This document shows positions 47,645-55,630 of a stretch of 64,000 nt of DNA, piece by piece. The position numbers and the translations under genes were made by a program. The notes under the pieces were generated by a model that saw nothing but the letters and a program-made list of their open reading frames with translations, was not told the DNA's origin and made no database searches. The DNA lies in NCBI RefSeq assembly GCF_001613205.1, contig NZ_BDBX01000051.1, positions 17,165 through 81,164 on the forward strand. The letters run 5' to 3'. Within the stretch, counting starts at the first letter, position 1. Each line of letters begins with the position of its first letter. This stretch comes from Nocardia sienata NBRC 100364. GTDB lineage: Bacteria > Actinomycetota > Actinomycetes > Mycobacteriales > Mycobacteriaceae.

Positions 47645-48438
47645 GCGGGCCGCTGTCGGTCGCGCCTGCGCAGACTCCCGGGCACGGACTGCTCACCGGC
47701 CGCCGGGCCGTGGTCACCGCGGCCGCCGGTACCGGGATCGGTTCCGCGACGGCGCGCAGGCTGCTCGCCGAAGGCGCCGATGTGGTGGTCTCGGACTGGC
47801 ACGAACGGCGGCTGGAGTCCACGCGTGCGGAGCTGTCCGAGGAGTTCACCGACCGTAAGGTCGCTGCGATCGCCTGTGATGTCACCAGCACCGAACAGGT
47901 CGACGAACTGGTCCGCGGGGCGGCCGCGGCGCTGGGCGGGGTCGATATCTTCGTCAACAACGCCGGCCTCGGCGGTGAGACGCCGGTGGTCGATATGACC
48001 GACGAACAGTGGGACCGCGTCCTCGACATCACTCTCAACGGCACTTTCCGCTGCACCCGGGCCGCGCTGAACTACTTCCGCGACGCGAAACACGGCGGCG
48101 TGATCGTCAACAACGCGAGCGTGCTCGGTTGGCGGGCCCAGTACGGCCAAGCGCACTACGCCGCCGCGAAGGCCGGTGTGATGGCGCTGACCAGGTGCAG
48201 CGCGGTCGAGGCGGCCGAGCTGGGGGTCCGCATCAACGCGGTCTCGCCGAGCATCGCCCGGCACGCCTTCCTGGACAAGACCAGCTCGAGCGAACTGCTC
48301 GACCGGCTCTCCGAACGCGAGGCGTTCGGCCGGGCGGCCGAACCGTGGGAGGTGGCGGCCACCATCGCGATGCTCGCCAGCGACTACACCACCTACCTCA
48401 CCGGCGAGGTGGTGTCGATCAGCAGCCAGCGCGCCTGA
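47641..48438 (+). CDS. ipdF: Short-chain dehydrogenase/reductase of HIP catabolism
   Basis: A 265-residue SDR. The cofactor motif is AVVTAAAGTGIGSATARRLL, with Ala where most SDRs have Gly. DIFVNNAGLGGETPV and the catalytic Ser with Y-A-A-A-K (NNASVLGWRAQYGQAHYAAAK) are intact. In the M. tuberculosis cluster the matching gene Rv3559c lies after fadE30 in the same way and acts on the 5-keto or hydroxyl group of HIP-CoA. GTG 47641 overlaps the fadE30 stop (GTGA), so the pair is coupled. Confidence 0.9.
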   Translation: MSGPLSVAPAQTPGHGLLTGRRAVVTAAAGTGIGSATARRLLAEGADVVVSDWHERRLESTRAELSEEFTDRKVAAIACDVTSTEQVDELVRGAAAALGGVDIFVNNAGLGGETPVVDMTDEQWDRVLDITLNGTFRCTRAALNYFRDAKHGGVIVNNASVLGWRAQYGQAHYAAAKAGVMALTRCSAVEAAELGVRINAVSPSIARHAFLDKTSSSELLDRLSEREAFGRAAEPWEVAATIAMLASDYTTYLTGEVVSISSQRA

Positions 48439-48597
48439 GGGGAACCCGTGCGCGCGGTGTCGCCCGAGGTCGCTTCGGTGTCGGCCGAAGATCGCGCCCG
48501 CGCCGGTCGGGGACTCGTGCGCCGGGCTCGGCACTCCCGGACGCGGTGCCGTGCCCGCAGTGGGTTCGCGTGCACGACGGAGTCCGGGAGAAGCGGA

Positions 48598-49104
48598 TCA
48601 GGCGCGAGTGAGCGCGAAGATACGCAGCTCCCGCTCGGTGCGGTGCCGGTAGGCGGAGTACGCGCCGGTGATCTCGGCGAAACGCTGGAAGATCGATTCC
48701 GCCGCCGCGCCCTCGATCCGGGTGGCGGTGACCGGAATGCGTTCTCCCGCGATGGCCACGGTCGCGCGCGGCTCGGCGAGGAGGTTGGCGGTCCAGGCCG
48801 GGTGGCGTGCCCCACCGAAATTGCTGCCGATGACGTAGAGGGTGGCACCGTCGTGCACGCACAGCAGCGGCGTGGTGCGTGGCTGTCCCGATCGGCGACC
48901 GGTGGTGGTCAACAGGATCACCGGTGCCCCGATCGGCCCGAGCACGGTGTAGCGGGCGCCGGTGCGTTCGAGTACCCGGCGGTCCAGCGGGGTGAGGGCC
49001 CGGACCACCCGGGAGCCGAATTTCGTGCCGGCGAACCTGTCTGCCGCACGGGCCAGCGGGCTCTCCCGGGAACCCCACCGGCGCTGCGGGAACGGCGTCG
49101 TCAT
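48598..49104 (-). CDS. Deazaflavin (F420)-dependent nitroreductase-family protein
   Basis: A 168-residue DUF385/Ddn-type protein. LLTTTGRRSGQPRTTPLLCV and YVIGSNFGGARHPAWTANLL are the F420-binding signature, followed by ATVAIAGERIPV. Such proteins use F420H2 to reduce diverse substrates. It sits between ipdF and kstR2 on the opposite strand, where M. tuberculosis has a PPE gene, so it is an addition to the cluster. It is divergent from kstR2 by 300 bases. A role in sterol breakdown is possible but not shown. Confidence 0.87.
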   Translation of the reverse strand: MTTPFPQRRWGSRESPLARAADRFAGTKFGSRVVRALTPLDRRVLERTGARYTVLGPIGAPVILLTTTGRRSGQPRTTPLLCVHDGATLYVIGSNFGGARHPAWTANLLAEPRATVAIAGERIPVTATRIEGAAAESIFQRFAEITGAYSAYRHRTERELRIFALTRA

Positions 49105-49296
49105 CCGCCGAATATACCGACGGTCCCGGCGCGCCCCCCGGTGTGTGCCGGGCCCGGCCCCGCTGCCGCCCGTCTCGCGGCGGACGGCAGGTCTCTGATT
49201 CGGTTACCGGAATTCGGTTTGTCGCGGAACCGGATCCGGATATCGGCCGTCCAAATGATCGGAAGCAGTGCGGAGTTCGTATCTCTTCCGCGACGC

Positions 49297-49350
49297 GGGC
49301 CCGAGGGGTCCGGCTCCGACAGGGAGGGGGGAGCCGGAAACCTCGGGCCC
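49297..49350. repeat. Long hairpin in the leader of kstR2
   Basis: Arms 49297-49317 and 49330-49350 pair over 19 of 21 positions (a central GG/AA mismatch), with a 12-base G-rich loop. It lies in the divergent intergenic region, just upstream of the KstR2 operator. No T-run follows, so a simple terminator is doubtful. Confidence 0.6.
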
Positions 49351-49372
49351 GCCGGTCACCCACCGCCCATGG

Positions 49373-49390
49373 ACCAAGCAAATGCTTGGT
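49373..49390. promoter_or_regulatory. KstR2 box at the kstR2 promoter
   Basis: ACCAAGCAAATGCTTGGT is a perfect 8-base inverted repeat around AA. The KstR2 consensus fits at 13 of 14 positions (A instead of G in the left half). It ends 14 bases before the kstR2 start, so autorepression is expected. Confidence 0.85.
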
Positions 49391-49404
49391 TGTATCATGG
49401 CGGG

Positions 49405-50016
49405 GTGACCGCACCCGACCCCTCGAAATCGGCCCGGCGAACCGAACTACTCGATATGGCGGCAGAACTGTTCGCCGAACGGGGCGTGCGCGCCACCACA
49501 GTGCGTGATATCGCCGACGCGGCGGGCATCCTCTCCGGCAGCCTGTACCACCACTTCTCCTCGAAAGAGGGAATGGTGGACGAAATCCTGCGCGGTTTTC
49601 TCGACGAACTGTTCGGACGCTACCGCGAGATCGTCGCCGCCGGGCTCAATTCCCGTGCCACGCTGGAAGCCCTGGTACTCGCCTCCTACGAGGCCTTCGA
49701 CCGCTCCCATGCGGCGGTCGCCATCTATCAGTCCGAGGCCAAACGCCTGCAAGCCGCCGAACGCTTCGCCTACATCGACGACTACAACCGCGAATTCCGG
49801 GAGCTCTGGCGCCGCGTCCTCACCAACGGCGTCGCCGACGGCAGCTTCCGCCCCGAACTCGATATCGACCTGGCCTACCGCTTCCTGCGCGACACTGTCT
49901 GGGTCGCGGTCCGCTGGTACCGGCCCGGCGGCGGATCGATCACCGTCGACACGCTCGCCAAGCAGTACCTCACCCTCGTGCTCGACGGGCTCACCGTGCC
50001 GGGCCACACCGATTAG
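49405..50016 (+). CDS. kstR2: TetR-family repressor of CD-ring catabolism
   Basis: A 203-residue TetR regulator. The helix-turn-helix is TTVRDIADAAGILSGSLYHH followed by FSSKEGMVDEILRGF. The ligand domain ends YLTLVLDGLTV. Length and context match M. tuberculosis KstR2 (Rv3557c), whose ligand is HIP-CoA made by FadD3. GTG 49405 is the best start; the palindromic operator lies just before it. It is followed by fadA6 after 10 bases. Three matching boxes in this window (46351, 49373, 60843) define its likely targets here. Confidence 0.93.
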   Translation: MTAPDPSKSARRTELLDMAAELFAERGVRATTVRDIADAAGILSGSLYHHFSSKEGMVDEILRGFLDELFGRYREIVAAGLNSRATLEALVLASYEAFDRSHAAVAIYQSEAKRLQAAERFAYIDDYNREFRELWRRVLTNGVADGSFRPELDIDLAYRFLRDTVWVAVRWYRPGGGSITVDTLAKQYLTLVLDGLTVPGHTD

Positions 50017-50026
50017 GAGAAAACCC

Positions 50027-51214
50027 ATGGCAACTGCTGCCCGCCGCCCCTATGCACCGTTGCGTGAGGCGTATGTGATCGATGCGGTGCGCACCCCGGT
50101 CGGGAAGCGCGGTGGTGCGCTGGCGGAGGTCCATCCGGCCGATCTCGGCGCGGCCGCGTTGCAGGGCCTGCTCGGCCGCAATTCGATCGACCCCGCCCGG
50201 GTCGACGATGTGATCGTCGGCTGCGTGGACAATGTCGGCCCGCAGGCCGGCAATATCGGCCGGACGATGTGGCTGACCGCCGGATATCCGGAAGAGGTCC
50301 CCGGCGTCACCGTGGACCGGCAGTGCGGGTCCAGCCAGCAGGCCATCAACTTCGGCGCCCAGGCCATCATGAGCGGTACCGCCGAGGTCATCGTGGCCGG
50401 CGGGGTGCAGAACATGAGCGCCATCCCGATCTCCGCGGCCATGATCGCCGGTAAGGAGTACGGCTTCGATTCGCCGTTCGTCGGCGCCGAGGGCTGGGAT
50501 CACCGCTACGGCACCGGCGAGGTCTCACAATTCCGCGGCGCGCAGCTTATCGCCGAGAAGTGGGGGATCACCCGCGAGGACATGGAGAGGTGGGCGCTGC
50601 GCAGCCACGAGCGCGCCCGCGCCGCCATCAAAGCGGGCCGGTTCGACAACGAGATCGTGCCGGTGGGGGATTTCTGGATCGACCAGGGTCCGCGCGAGAC
50701 CAGCCTGGAGAAGATGGCCTCGCTGCCCGCGCTGGAAGAGGGCAGCCCGCTGACCGCCGCGGTGGCCTCGCAGATCTCCGACGGCGCCAGCGCCACCCTG
50801 CTCGCCTCGGAATGGGCGGTCGAGGAATACGGTCTCACCCCGCGCGCCCGCATCATCCACGTCAGCGCTCGCGGCGCCGACCCGCTGTACATGCTCACCG
50901 CGCCCATCCCCGCCACCAGGTGGGCGCTGGAGAAGACCGGCCTGACCATCGACGATATCGACGTGGTCGAGATCAACGAGGCCTTCGCCCCCGTGGTGCT
51001 GGCCTGGTTGAAGGAGACCGGCGCCGACCCGGAGAAGGTGAACGTGAACGGCGGCGCGATCGCACTGGGTCATCCGCTCGGCGCGACCGGCGCGAAACTC
51101 TTCGCCACGCTGCTGAACGAGCTGGAGCGGATCAACGGCCGCTACGGCCTGCTCACCATCTGCGAGGGTGGCGGCACCGCCAACGCCACCATCATCGAAA
51201 GGCTCGATCGCTGA
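50027..51214 (+). CDS. fadA6: Acetyl-CoA acetyltransferase (thiolase) of CD-ring catabolism
   Basis: A 395-residue thiolase. The nucleophile Cys100 is in VDRQCGSSQQAINF, His349 in GGAIALGHPLGATG and Cys379 in LLTICEGGGTANA. All three catalytic residues are present. In M. tuberculosis FadA6 (Rv3556c) lies next to kstR2 as here and cleaves a ring-derived beta-keto acyl-CoA. TAGGAGAAAACCC provides the ribosome site. It is probably cotranscribed with kstR2. Confidence 0.94.
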   Translation: MATAARRPYAPLREAYVIDAVRTPVGKRGGALAEVHPADLGAAALQGLLGRNSIDPARVDDVIVGCVDNVGPQAGNIGRTMWLTAGYPEEVPGVTVDRQCGSSQQAINFGAQAIMSGTAEVIVAGGVQNMSAIPISAAMIAGKEYGFDSPFVGAEGWDHRYGTGEVSQFRGAQLIAEKWGITREDMERWALRSHERARAAIKAGRFDNEIVPVGDFWIDQGPRETSLEKMASLPALEEGSPLTAAVASQISDGASATLLASEWAVEEYGLTPRARIIHVSARGADPLYMLTAPIPATRWALEKTGLTIDDIDVVEINEAFAPVVLAWLKETGADPEKVNVNGGAIALGHPLGATGAKLFATLLNELERINGRYGLLTICEGGGTANATIIERLDR

Positions 51215-51299
51215 TGACGTGGTGGCGGCAATGCCGCCACCACATCGGCTCCGTCAGCGGTCCCGGATCGGCGCGTTGGCGGGTGTAGCGCAGGTCTTA

Positions 51300-51691
51300 C
51301 TACGCAGGCCCGTCGTAACGCAGCACTTCTTCGAAGGCCGCGGGGATCTTCGACCGGCCCGCCCACAGGGCTCGCCACTGTTGCGGGTGGTCGGCGAACA
51401 GGACAGCCGCGATGCCGACGAGCTTGGCGACGGTTTCGGCGCCCGCGCCGCCCGGCAGCGAGATGAATCCGGCGATCTCGATATCGGTCAGGGCGGAATT
51501 CGCTTGTCACCGCGGTCGACCTCGGCCGCGATCAGGGGGCTGATCATGTCGTCGCGTGGGCGGGCCCGTCGCTCGAGGATCAGTTCGAAGTAGTATCGCC
51601 CGGCTTCCCGGACCGCCTCCGCCGCTTCCCAGGCCTCCCCGGGCCGGCGTTCCAGCGGAGTCGCAGCCGAGGCATGTGGCGGGTATCCCAC
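51300..51691 (-). pseudogene. Cytochrome P450 remnant
   Basis: The minus strand carries the middle of a P450: EAGRYYFELILERRARPRDD, MISPLIAAEVDRGDKRIPP, a one-base loss near 51500, then TDIEIAGFISLPGGAGAETV (I-helix A-G-x-E-T) and AAFEEVLRYDGPA (K-helix ExxR), ending in a stop. The first about 200 residues and the heme-Cys region are missing. It lies 86 bases beyond fadA6. P450s such as CYP125 start sterol side-chain oxidation, so this may once have belonged to the cluster. Confidence 0.78.
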
Positions 51692-51736
51692 CGGGCGGTC
51701 TGGAAATAGATAGTTAGCCTATGTAATAATCGTTGG

Positions 51737-52207
51737 GTGCAGTCGAACCCGGTGACCGATGTGGACGACACCGTCGTCGATCTACTGGTCACCGCGGGTC
51801 GGCTCACGCGCGCGGCGGGAATGCTCAGCGTCGACGACCTGCCGCGCGCCACCGTGCGCGCACTGGCAGTGCTCGAGGAACACGGTTCGCTGCGGGTCAG
51901 CGAATTCGCTCGTATCGATCGCACGTCGCAACCCACGGCCACCGCACTCATCGCCCGTCTGGTGGGGGAGGGATACGCCTCCCGGCACCGCGACCCGGAC
52001 GATTCGCGCGCGGTCGTCGTCCAACTCACACCGGCCGGGCGTGCCCGGCTCGCCGCCACCCGCGCCTCCATGCGCGAGGCGCTGTCCGGCCCGCTACCCG
52101 GCTTCGACGCCGAACGCCTCGCCGGACTCGCAGCCGATCTACGAGACCTGCTGGCGGCGATCCGGGAATCGGCCGGGCACCACACGCAATCGAGGAAAGA
52201 CCGATGA
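51737..52207 (+). CDS. MarR-family regulator of the MFS gene
   Basis: A 156-residue winged-helix protein. LPRATVRALAVLEEHGSLRV, RTSQPTATALIARLVGEGYA and RDPDDSRAVVVQLTPAG form the MarR core and wing. GTG 51737 begins MQSNPVTDVDDTV. A partly symmetric ATAGTTAGCCTATG stretch at about 51708-51721 is a possible operator. Its stop overlaps the transporter ATG (ATGA at 52204-52207), a common MarR-MFS efflux layout; the drug or metabolite sensed is unknown. Confidence 0.9.
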   Translation: MQSNPVTDVDDTVVDLLVTAGRLTRAAGMLSVDDLPRATVRALAVLEEHGSLRVSEFARIDRTSQPTATALIARLVGEGYASRHRDPDDSRAVVVQLTPAGRARLAATRASMREALSGPLPGFDAERLAGLAADLRDLLAAIRESAGHHTQSRKDR

Positions 52208-53520
52208 GCACCACGACCGGGACGGCCACCGAGCCGGACAGCACGAGCGCGTCAGGCCCGGAGGCGGCAGCGCAGCGTGACCACGCAGGGCCCGCGCTCG
52301 TGCTCGATGGACACAGCACATCGACCGGGCAGCCGAAGGCGGTCTGGGCCGTCGCCTTCGCCAGCGTTATCGCGTTCATGGGCATCGGCCTGGTCGATCC
52401 GATTCTCAAGCCCATCGGTGAACAGCTCCGCGCGTCGCCGTCGCAGGTATCGCTGCTGTTCACCAGCTATATGCTCGTCACAGGCGTCGCCATGCTGGTC
52501 ACCGGCGTGGTCTCCAGCCGGTTCGGCGCGAAGAAGACGCTGCTCGCCGGCCTCGCGCTGATCATCGTGTTCGCGGCCCTCGCCGGTATGTCGGGGACGG
52601 TCGGCCAGATCGTCGGCTTCCGCGCGGGCTGGGGGCTCGGCAACGCGCTGTTCATCGCGACCGCGCTGGCCACCATTGTCGGCGCCGCCAGCGGCGGAGT
52701 CGCGCGCGCGATCATCCTCTACGAGGCGGCGCTGGGTATCGGCATCGCCACCGGGCCGCTGCTGGGCGGGGTGCTCGGCGGAATCAGCTGGCGCGGGCCG
52801 TTCTTCGGTGTGTCCGTGCTGATGGCCGTCGCCGCCGTCGCGATCGTCGTGCTGCTGCCCGAGGGGCCGAAAGCCGCGAAACCGACCTCGCTCGCCGCCC
52901 CGTTCAAGGCGCTGCGCCACCGCGGCCTGCTGGTCGTGAGCATCACGGCGCTGCTGTACAACTTCGGTTTCTTCACCCTGCTCGCCTATACCCCGTTCCC
53001 GCTGGACATGGGCACCTACGCGATCGGCTTCATCTTCTGCGGCTGGGGCATCCTGCTGGCCGTGGCCTCGGTCTTCTTCGCGCCCCGACTGCAGCGCCGT
53101 TTCGGCACACTGCCCATGATCGCGGTGGCGGTCGGGCTGTTCGCCGCGGATCTGGCGGTGATGGCGTTGTTCGCCGAGCACAAGCCGGTGCTGATCGTCG
53201 GTGTCGTTCTCGCGGGCCTGTTCCTGGGTGTGAACAACACGCTGATCACCGAGGCCGTGATGATCTCCGCCCCGGTGGAACGCTCGACCGCGTCGGCCGC
53301 CTACAGCTTCGTCCGTTTCGCGGGCGGCGCCGCCGCACCGTGGCTGGCGGGCAAACTCGGGGAAACCAGTGTCTCGCTGCCGTTCTGGGTGGGCGCGGTC
53401 TGCACCGCCGCCGGTGTGGTGGTGCTGCTGGCCGGCCGCTCGGCGCTGGCCCATATCGACGACCACGACCCCGCCCCGCACAGTGTGGAGGAAGCGCAGG
53501 CGGTTACGGTCGGTGACTGA
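52204..53520 (+). CDS. MFS transporter (drug efflux type)
   Basis: A 438-residue major facilitator with twelve predicted membrane helices. After a polar N terminus of about 45 residues come KAVWAVAFASVIAFMGIGLV, the loop-2/3 motif SSRFGAKKTLLAGL (G-x-x-x-D/R-K type motif A), and the helix-5 GIGIATGPLLGGVLGGISWR motif C, which is characteristic of antiporters that export drugs. The gene is coupled to the MarR gene upstream and closes with an intrinsic terminator. Confidence 0.92.
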   Translation: MSTTTGTATEPDSTSASGPEAAAQRDHAGPALVLDGHSTSTGQPKAVWAVAFASVIAFMGIGLVDPILKPIGEQLRASPSQVSLLFTSYMLVTGVAMLVTGVVSSRFGAKKTLLAGLALIIVFAALAGMSGTVGQIVGFRAGWGLGNALFIATALATIVGAASGGVARAIILYEAALGIGIATGPLLGGVLGGISWRGPFFGVSVLMAVAAVAIVVLLPEGPKAAKPTSLAAPFKALRHRGLLVVSITALLYNFGFFTLLAYTPFPLDMGTYAIGFIFCGWGILLAVASVFFAPRLQRRFGTLPMIAVAVGLFAADLAVMALFAEHKPVLIVGVVLAGLFLGVNNTLITEAVMISAPVERSTASAAYSFVRFAGGAAAPWLAGKLGETSVSLPFWVGAVCTAAGVVVLLAGRSALAHIDDHDPAPHSVEEAQAVTVGD

Positions 53521-53539
53521 CCTTCACAAGAGGTCGCCC

Positions 53540-53572
53540 GCGGGTCCCGCCGACAGGCGGGGCCCGCTTTTT
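53540..53572 (+). terminator. Intrinsic terminator of the MarR-MFS operon
   Basis: Arms 53540-53551 and 53556-53567 form a 12-base stem with one G-T pair and loop GACA, followed by TTTTT. It starts 20 bases after the transporter stop. Confidence 0.88.
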
Positions 53573-53632
53573 CGTGCCCGTCGAAGGCACCGGTCGGCGT
53601 AGGGTCGCAAAATATTGATGCGGCGATGCCGT

Positions 53633-54013
53633 TCAGCCCACCGGATCGCTGCGCCGCGATTCCGCCGGTTCCTCGCGTGGGGGCCCGATGTCGATACCGT
53701 CCCGAGCCGCCAGGGTCCCACCCCAGTCGTAGAGCGCCTGCAGCACCGGCTGTAGTCCGGGATCGATCAGCCGATAGGTCACGGTGCGGACCGCTGCATC
53801 GTGCACCGTCCGCTCGATCAGGCGGGCGGCCTCGAGCTCGCGCAGCCGCTGGGTCAGCATTTTCTCGGTGATCTGGGGGACGAGCCGGCGCAGTTCGCCG
53901 TAGCGCCGCGGCCGCTCCTTCAGATAGCCGAGGATCACAACCGCCCACTTGCCGCCGATGGTGTCCATCGCCAGTTCGACCTGGCAGGAGTAGAAGGTCC
54001 GCCGCACGCTCAC
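53633..54013 (-). CDS. HxlR-family regulator (second copy)
   Basis: A 126-residue winged-helix protein. FYSCQVELAMDTIGGKWAVV has the conserved Cys and the GGKW motif, followed by RRYGELRRLVPQITEKMLTQ, RLRELEAARLIERTVHDAAV and RTVTYRLIDPG. GTG 54013 is chosen. It is divergent from the globin fusion gene with a 19-base inverted repeat between them, so it probably controls that gene. The Cys at residue 8 could sense oxidants or electrophiles. Confidence 0.9.
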   Translation of the reverse strand: MSVRRTFYSCQVELAMDTIGGKWAVVILGYLKERPRRYGELRRLVPQITEKMLTQRLRELEAARLIERTVHDAAVRTVTYRLIDPGLQPVLQALYDWGGTLAARDGIDIGPPREEPAESRRSDPVG

Positions 54014-54016
54014 GCA

Positions 54017-54035
54017 CCACAAAGTACGTTCTTGT
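54017..54035. promoter_or_regulatory. Operator candidate between HxlR and globin fusion genes
   Basis: CACAAAGTACGTTCTTGTG has inverted ends CACAA/TTGTG with GTAC at the centre. It lies 4 bases before the HxlR start and 32 before the globin fusion, and is the only symmetric element in the 53-base gap. Confidence 0.5.
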
Positions 54036-54066
54036 GCCGTGGGGCCCAAGGTGGTCGACTTCCTCC

Positions 54067-54807
54067 ATGATCACCGAGTACATCCGGTACCGCGTTTCCG
54101 ACCCGGCCGCGTTCGAAGATGCCTATCGCCGCGCCGCGGTATCGCTGCAGTTCTCGCCGTACTGCCGGACCTATGATCTGGACCGGTGCGTCGACGATCC
54201 GGAGGTCTATATCCTCCGGCTCACCTGGACTTCGGCGAGCGATCATCTGGACAAGTTCCGCAACAGCTCCCACTTCCGCGCGTTCTTCGCCGAAATCAAG
54301 GATTACGTGGCCGGTATCGAGGAGATGCGGCACTACGAGCCGGTCGCGTTGGTGCCGTCGCTGTACGACTGGGCGGGCGGCGCGGAGGCGTTCGCGAAGC
54401 TCTTCGACACCTTCTACGAACGGGTTCCCGAGGATCCTGTCCTCGGCCCGGTATTCGAGGGTATGCACCCCGACCACGCGAAGCATGTGGCCGCCTGGCT
54501 CGGCGAGGTTTTCGGCGGACCTGCGATCTATTCCGAAAAACACGGCGGTCACGGATACATGGCATCCCGGCACCGGGGCCGGGCACTGACCGAGGAACAG
54601 CGTCAGCGGTGGGTAAGTCTGCTGTTGGACACCGCCGACAAGGTCGGACTACCCGCCGACGCCGAGTTCCGCTCGGCCTTCGCGGGGTACCTGGAGTGGG
54701 GGACGCGGATGGCGCTGCTCTTCTCGGGCCCGGATGCCCCGGAGGATACGAGCGAACCCACGCCCACCTGGGGTTGGGGCGAGGTACGGCCCTGGCCGCG
54801 GGGCTGA
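54067..54807 (+). CDS. Fusion of an antibiotic-biosynthesis-monooxygenase (ABM) domain and a group II truncated hemoglobin
   Basis: A 246-residue protein. Residues 1-90 form a dimeric alpha-beta barrel ABM domain (MITEYIRYRVSDPAAFEDAY, YILRLTWTSASDHLDKFRNS). Residues 98-230 are a truncated hemoglobin: proximal His169 in GYMASRHRGRALTEEQRQRW and the group II Trp at G8 (Trp182), 13 residues after the His as in M. tuberculosis trHbO. The fusion suggests haem-bound oxygen or NO chemistry linked to an oxygenase or quinone-binding domain. ATG 54067 is used because the ABM strand begins there. The divergent HxlR gene is the likely regulator. Confidence 0.88.
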   Translation: MITEYIRYRVSDPAAFEDAYRRAAVSLQFSPYCRTYDLDRCVDDPEVYILRLTWTSASDHLDKFRNSSHFRAFFAEIKDYVAGIEEMRHYEPVALVPSLYDWAGGAEAFAKLFDTFYERVPEDPVLGPVFEGMHPDHAKHVAAWLGEVFGGPAIYSEKHGGHGYMASRHRGRALTEEQRQRWVSLLLDTADKVGLPADAEFRSAFAGYLEWGTRMALLFSGPDAPEDTSEPTPTWGWGEVRPWPRG

Positions 54808-54889
54808 CCGCGCAGAATCGACGACAGATGCTGCTGGCATGCACGCCTGCCGAGAGACGAGTATCGGGCGACTGGCTCTACGCCGCCTC

Positions 54890-55186
54890 TCACCGGCGCA
54901 AATCTCGGACCGGCCCATCAGAAGTGATGATCTCCGTGGTCGCGACAACGGCCCGCCACTGCGGGTCGTTCGCGATCTGTGCAGCTGCGAGATGCGGGGT
55001 CACCACTACGTCGGCATCGTGTTCGATGATGTGGTGCACAGCGATCAGGGTGTCGAGTCGGGATGATTTGGTGTCGGTGAACGCCGTGTAGACGATCTCG
55101 AGCTCGTACAGTCCTGCCAAGCAACGTATTTCGCGACTCAGGGTATCGGGTCGGCACAGCACAACCGCGCGGCGCGGGGTGGTCAC
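54890..55186 (-). CDS. Small resolvase-fold-like protein of XRE module B
   Basis: A 98-residue protein, not recognised by name. RRAVVLCRPDTLSREIRCLA, GLYELEIVYTAFTD and EHDADVVVTPHLAAAQIAND look like the alternating strands and helices of the serine-recombinase N-terminal fold, but the catalytic Ser-Arg motif is missing. GTG 55186 overlaps the preceding gene stop (GTGA). It occupies the position held by the Cys-rich protein in module A at 5204-5653. Its function is unknown. Confidence 0.6.
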   Translation of the reverse strand: MTTPRRAVVLCRPDTLSREIRCLAGLYELEIVYTAFTDTKSSRLDTLIAVHHIIEHDADVVVTPHLAAAQIANDPQWRAVVATTEIITSDGPVRDLRR

Positions 55187-55461
55187 GGTCGTACCTGCTG
55201 TGTGTAACGGACAGCAAGGTCGTACCGTGGGCATCGGTGATGAGCGTGAACTCCCATCACTTGGTGTGCGTGCGCGTATCCGCGCACCGGCTGTTGCGAT
55301 CTACAGTCGGCCGGGTGGTCGAGCGCCCGGAGGGCGGCCACGACCCGTTCCATGAGACCGCGGTCGCGGTTGTGCCATATCCGGAGTGCGGTGGCCATAG
55401 CCTGGTTGTTCGGTACGCGAGTCGGCAGCAGTGGTGAAACCCCGGACTGTTCAGTGTGCAT
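55183..55461 (-). CDS. Small protein paralogous to the one at 5643-5879
   Basis: A 92-residue protein with AGGAG eight bases before its ATG. LLPTRVPNNQAMATALRIWH and RGLMERVVAALRALDH match the module A protein (LPIRGPISNQAIAIARSLWH, RALLERVAAGLRAPE). The C-terminal half is His-rich (YAHAHQVMGVHAHHRCPRY) and has no counterpart there. It is divergent from the XRE regulator at 55631 by 169 bases, the same layout as module A. Confidence 0.65.
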   Translation of the reverse strand: MHTEQSGVSPLLPTRVPNNQAMATALRIWHNRDRGLMERVVAALRALDHPADCRSQQPVRGYAHAHQVMGVHAHHRCPRYDLAVRYTQQVRP

Positions 55462-55630
55462 CGGTCACTCCTGGTGTAATCCGTTCGAGGGGACCCGGTG
55501 TCCGACCTGGACACCGGGTAACGACCTCGAACGTAAGCCCGGTTGCCACCACCCAGCAGGTACCGGAGGTACCCCTTTTTGATTGATTCGCCTGTAATCT
55601 CAGATCGTAGGGGCGCACCGAAGGGCGATC

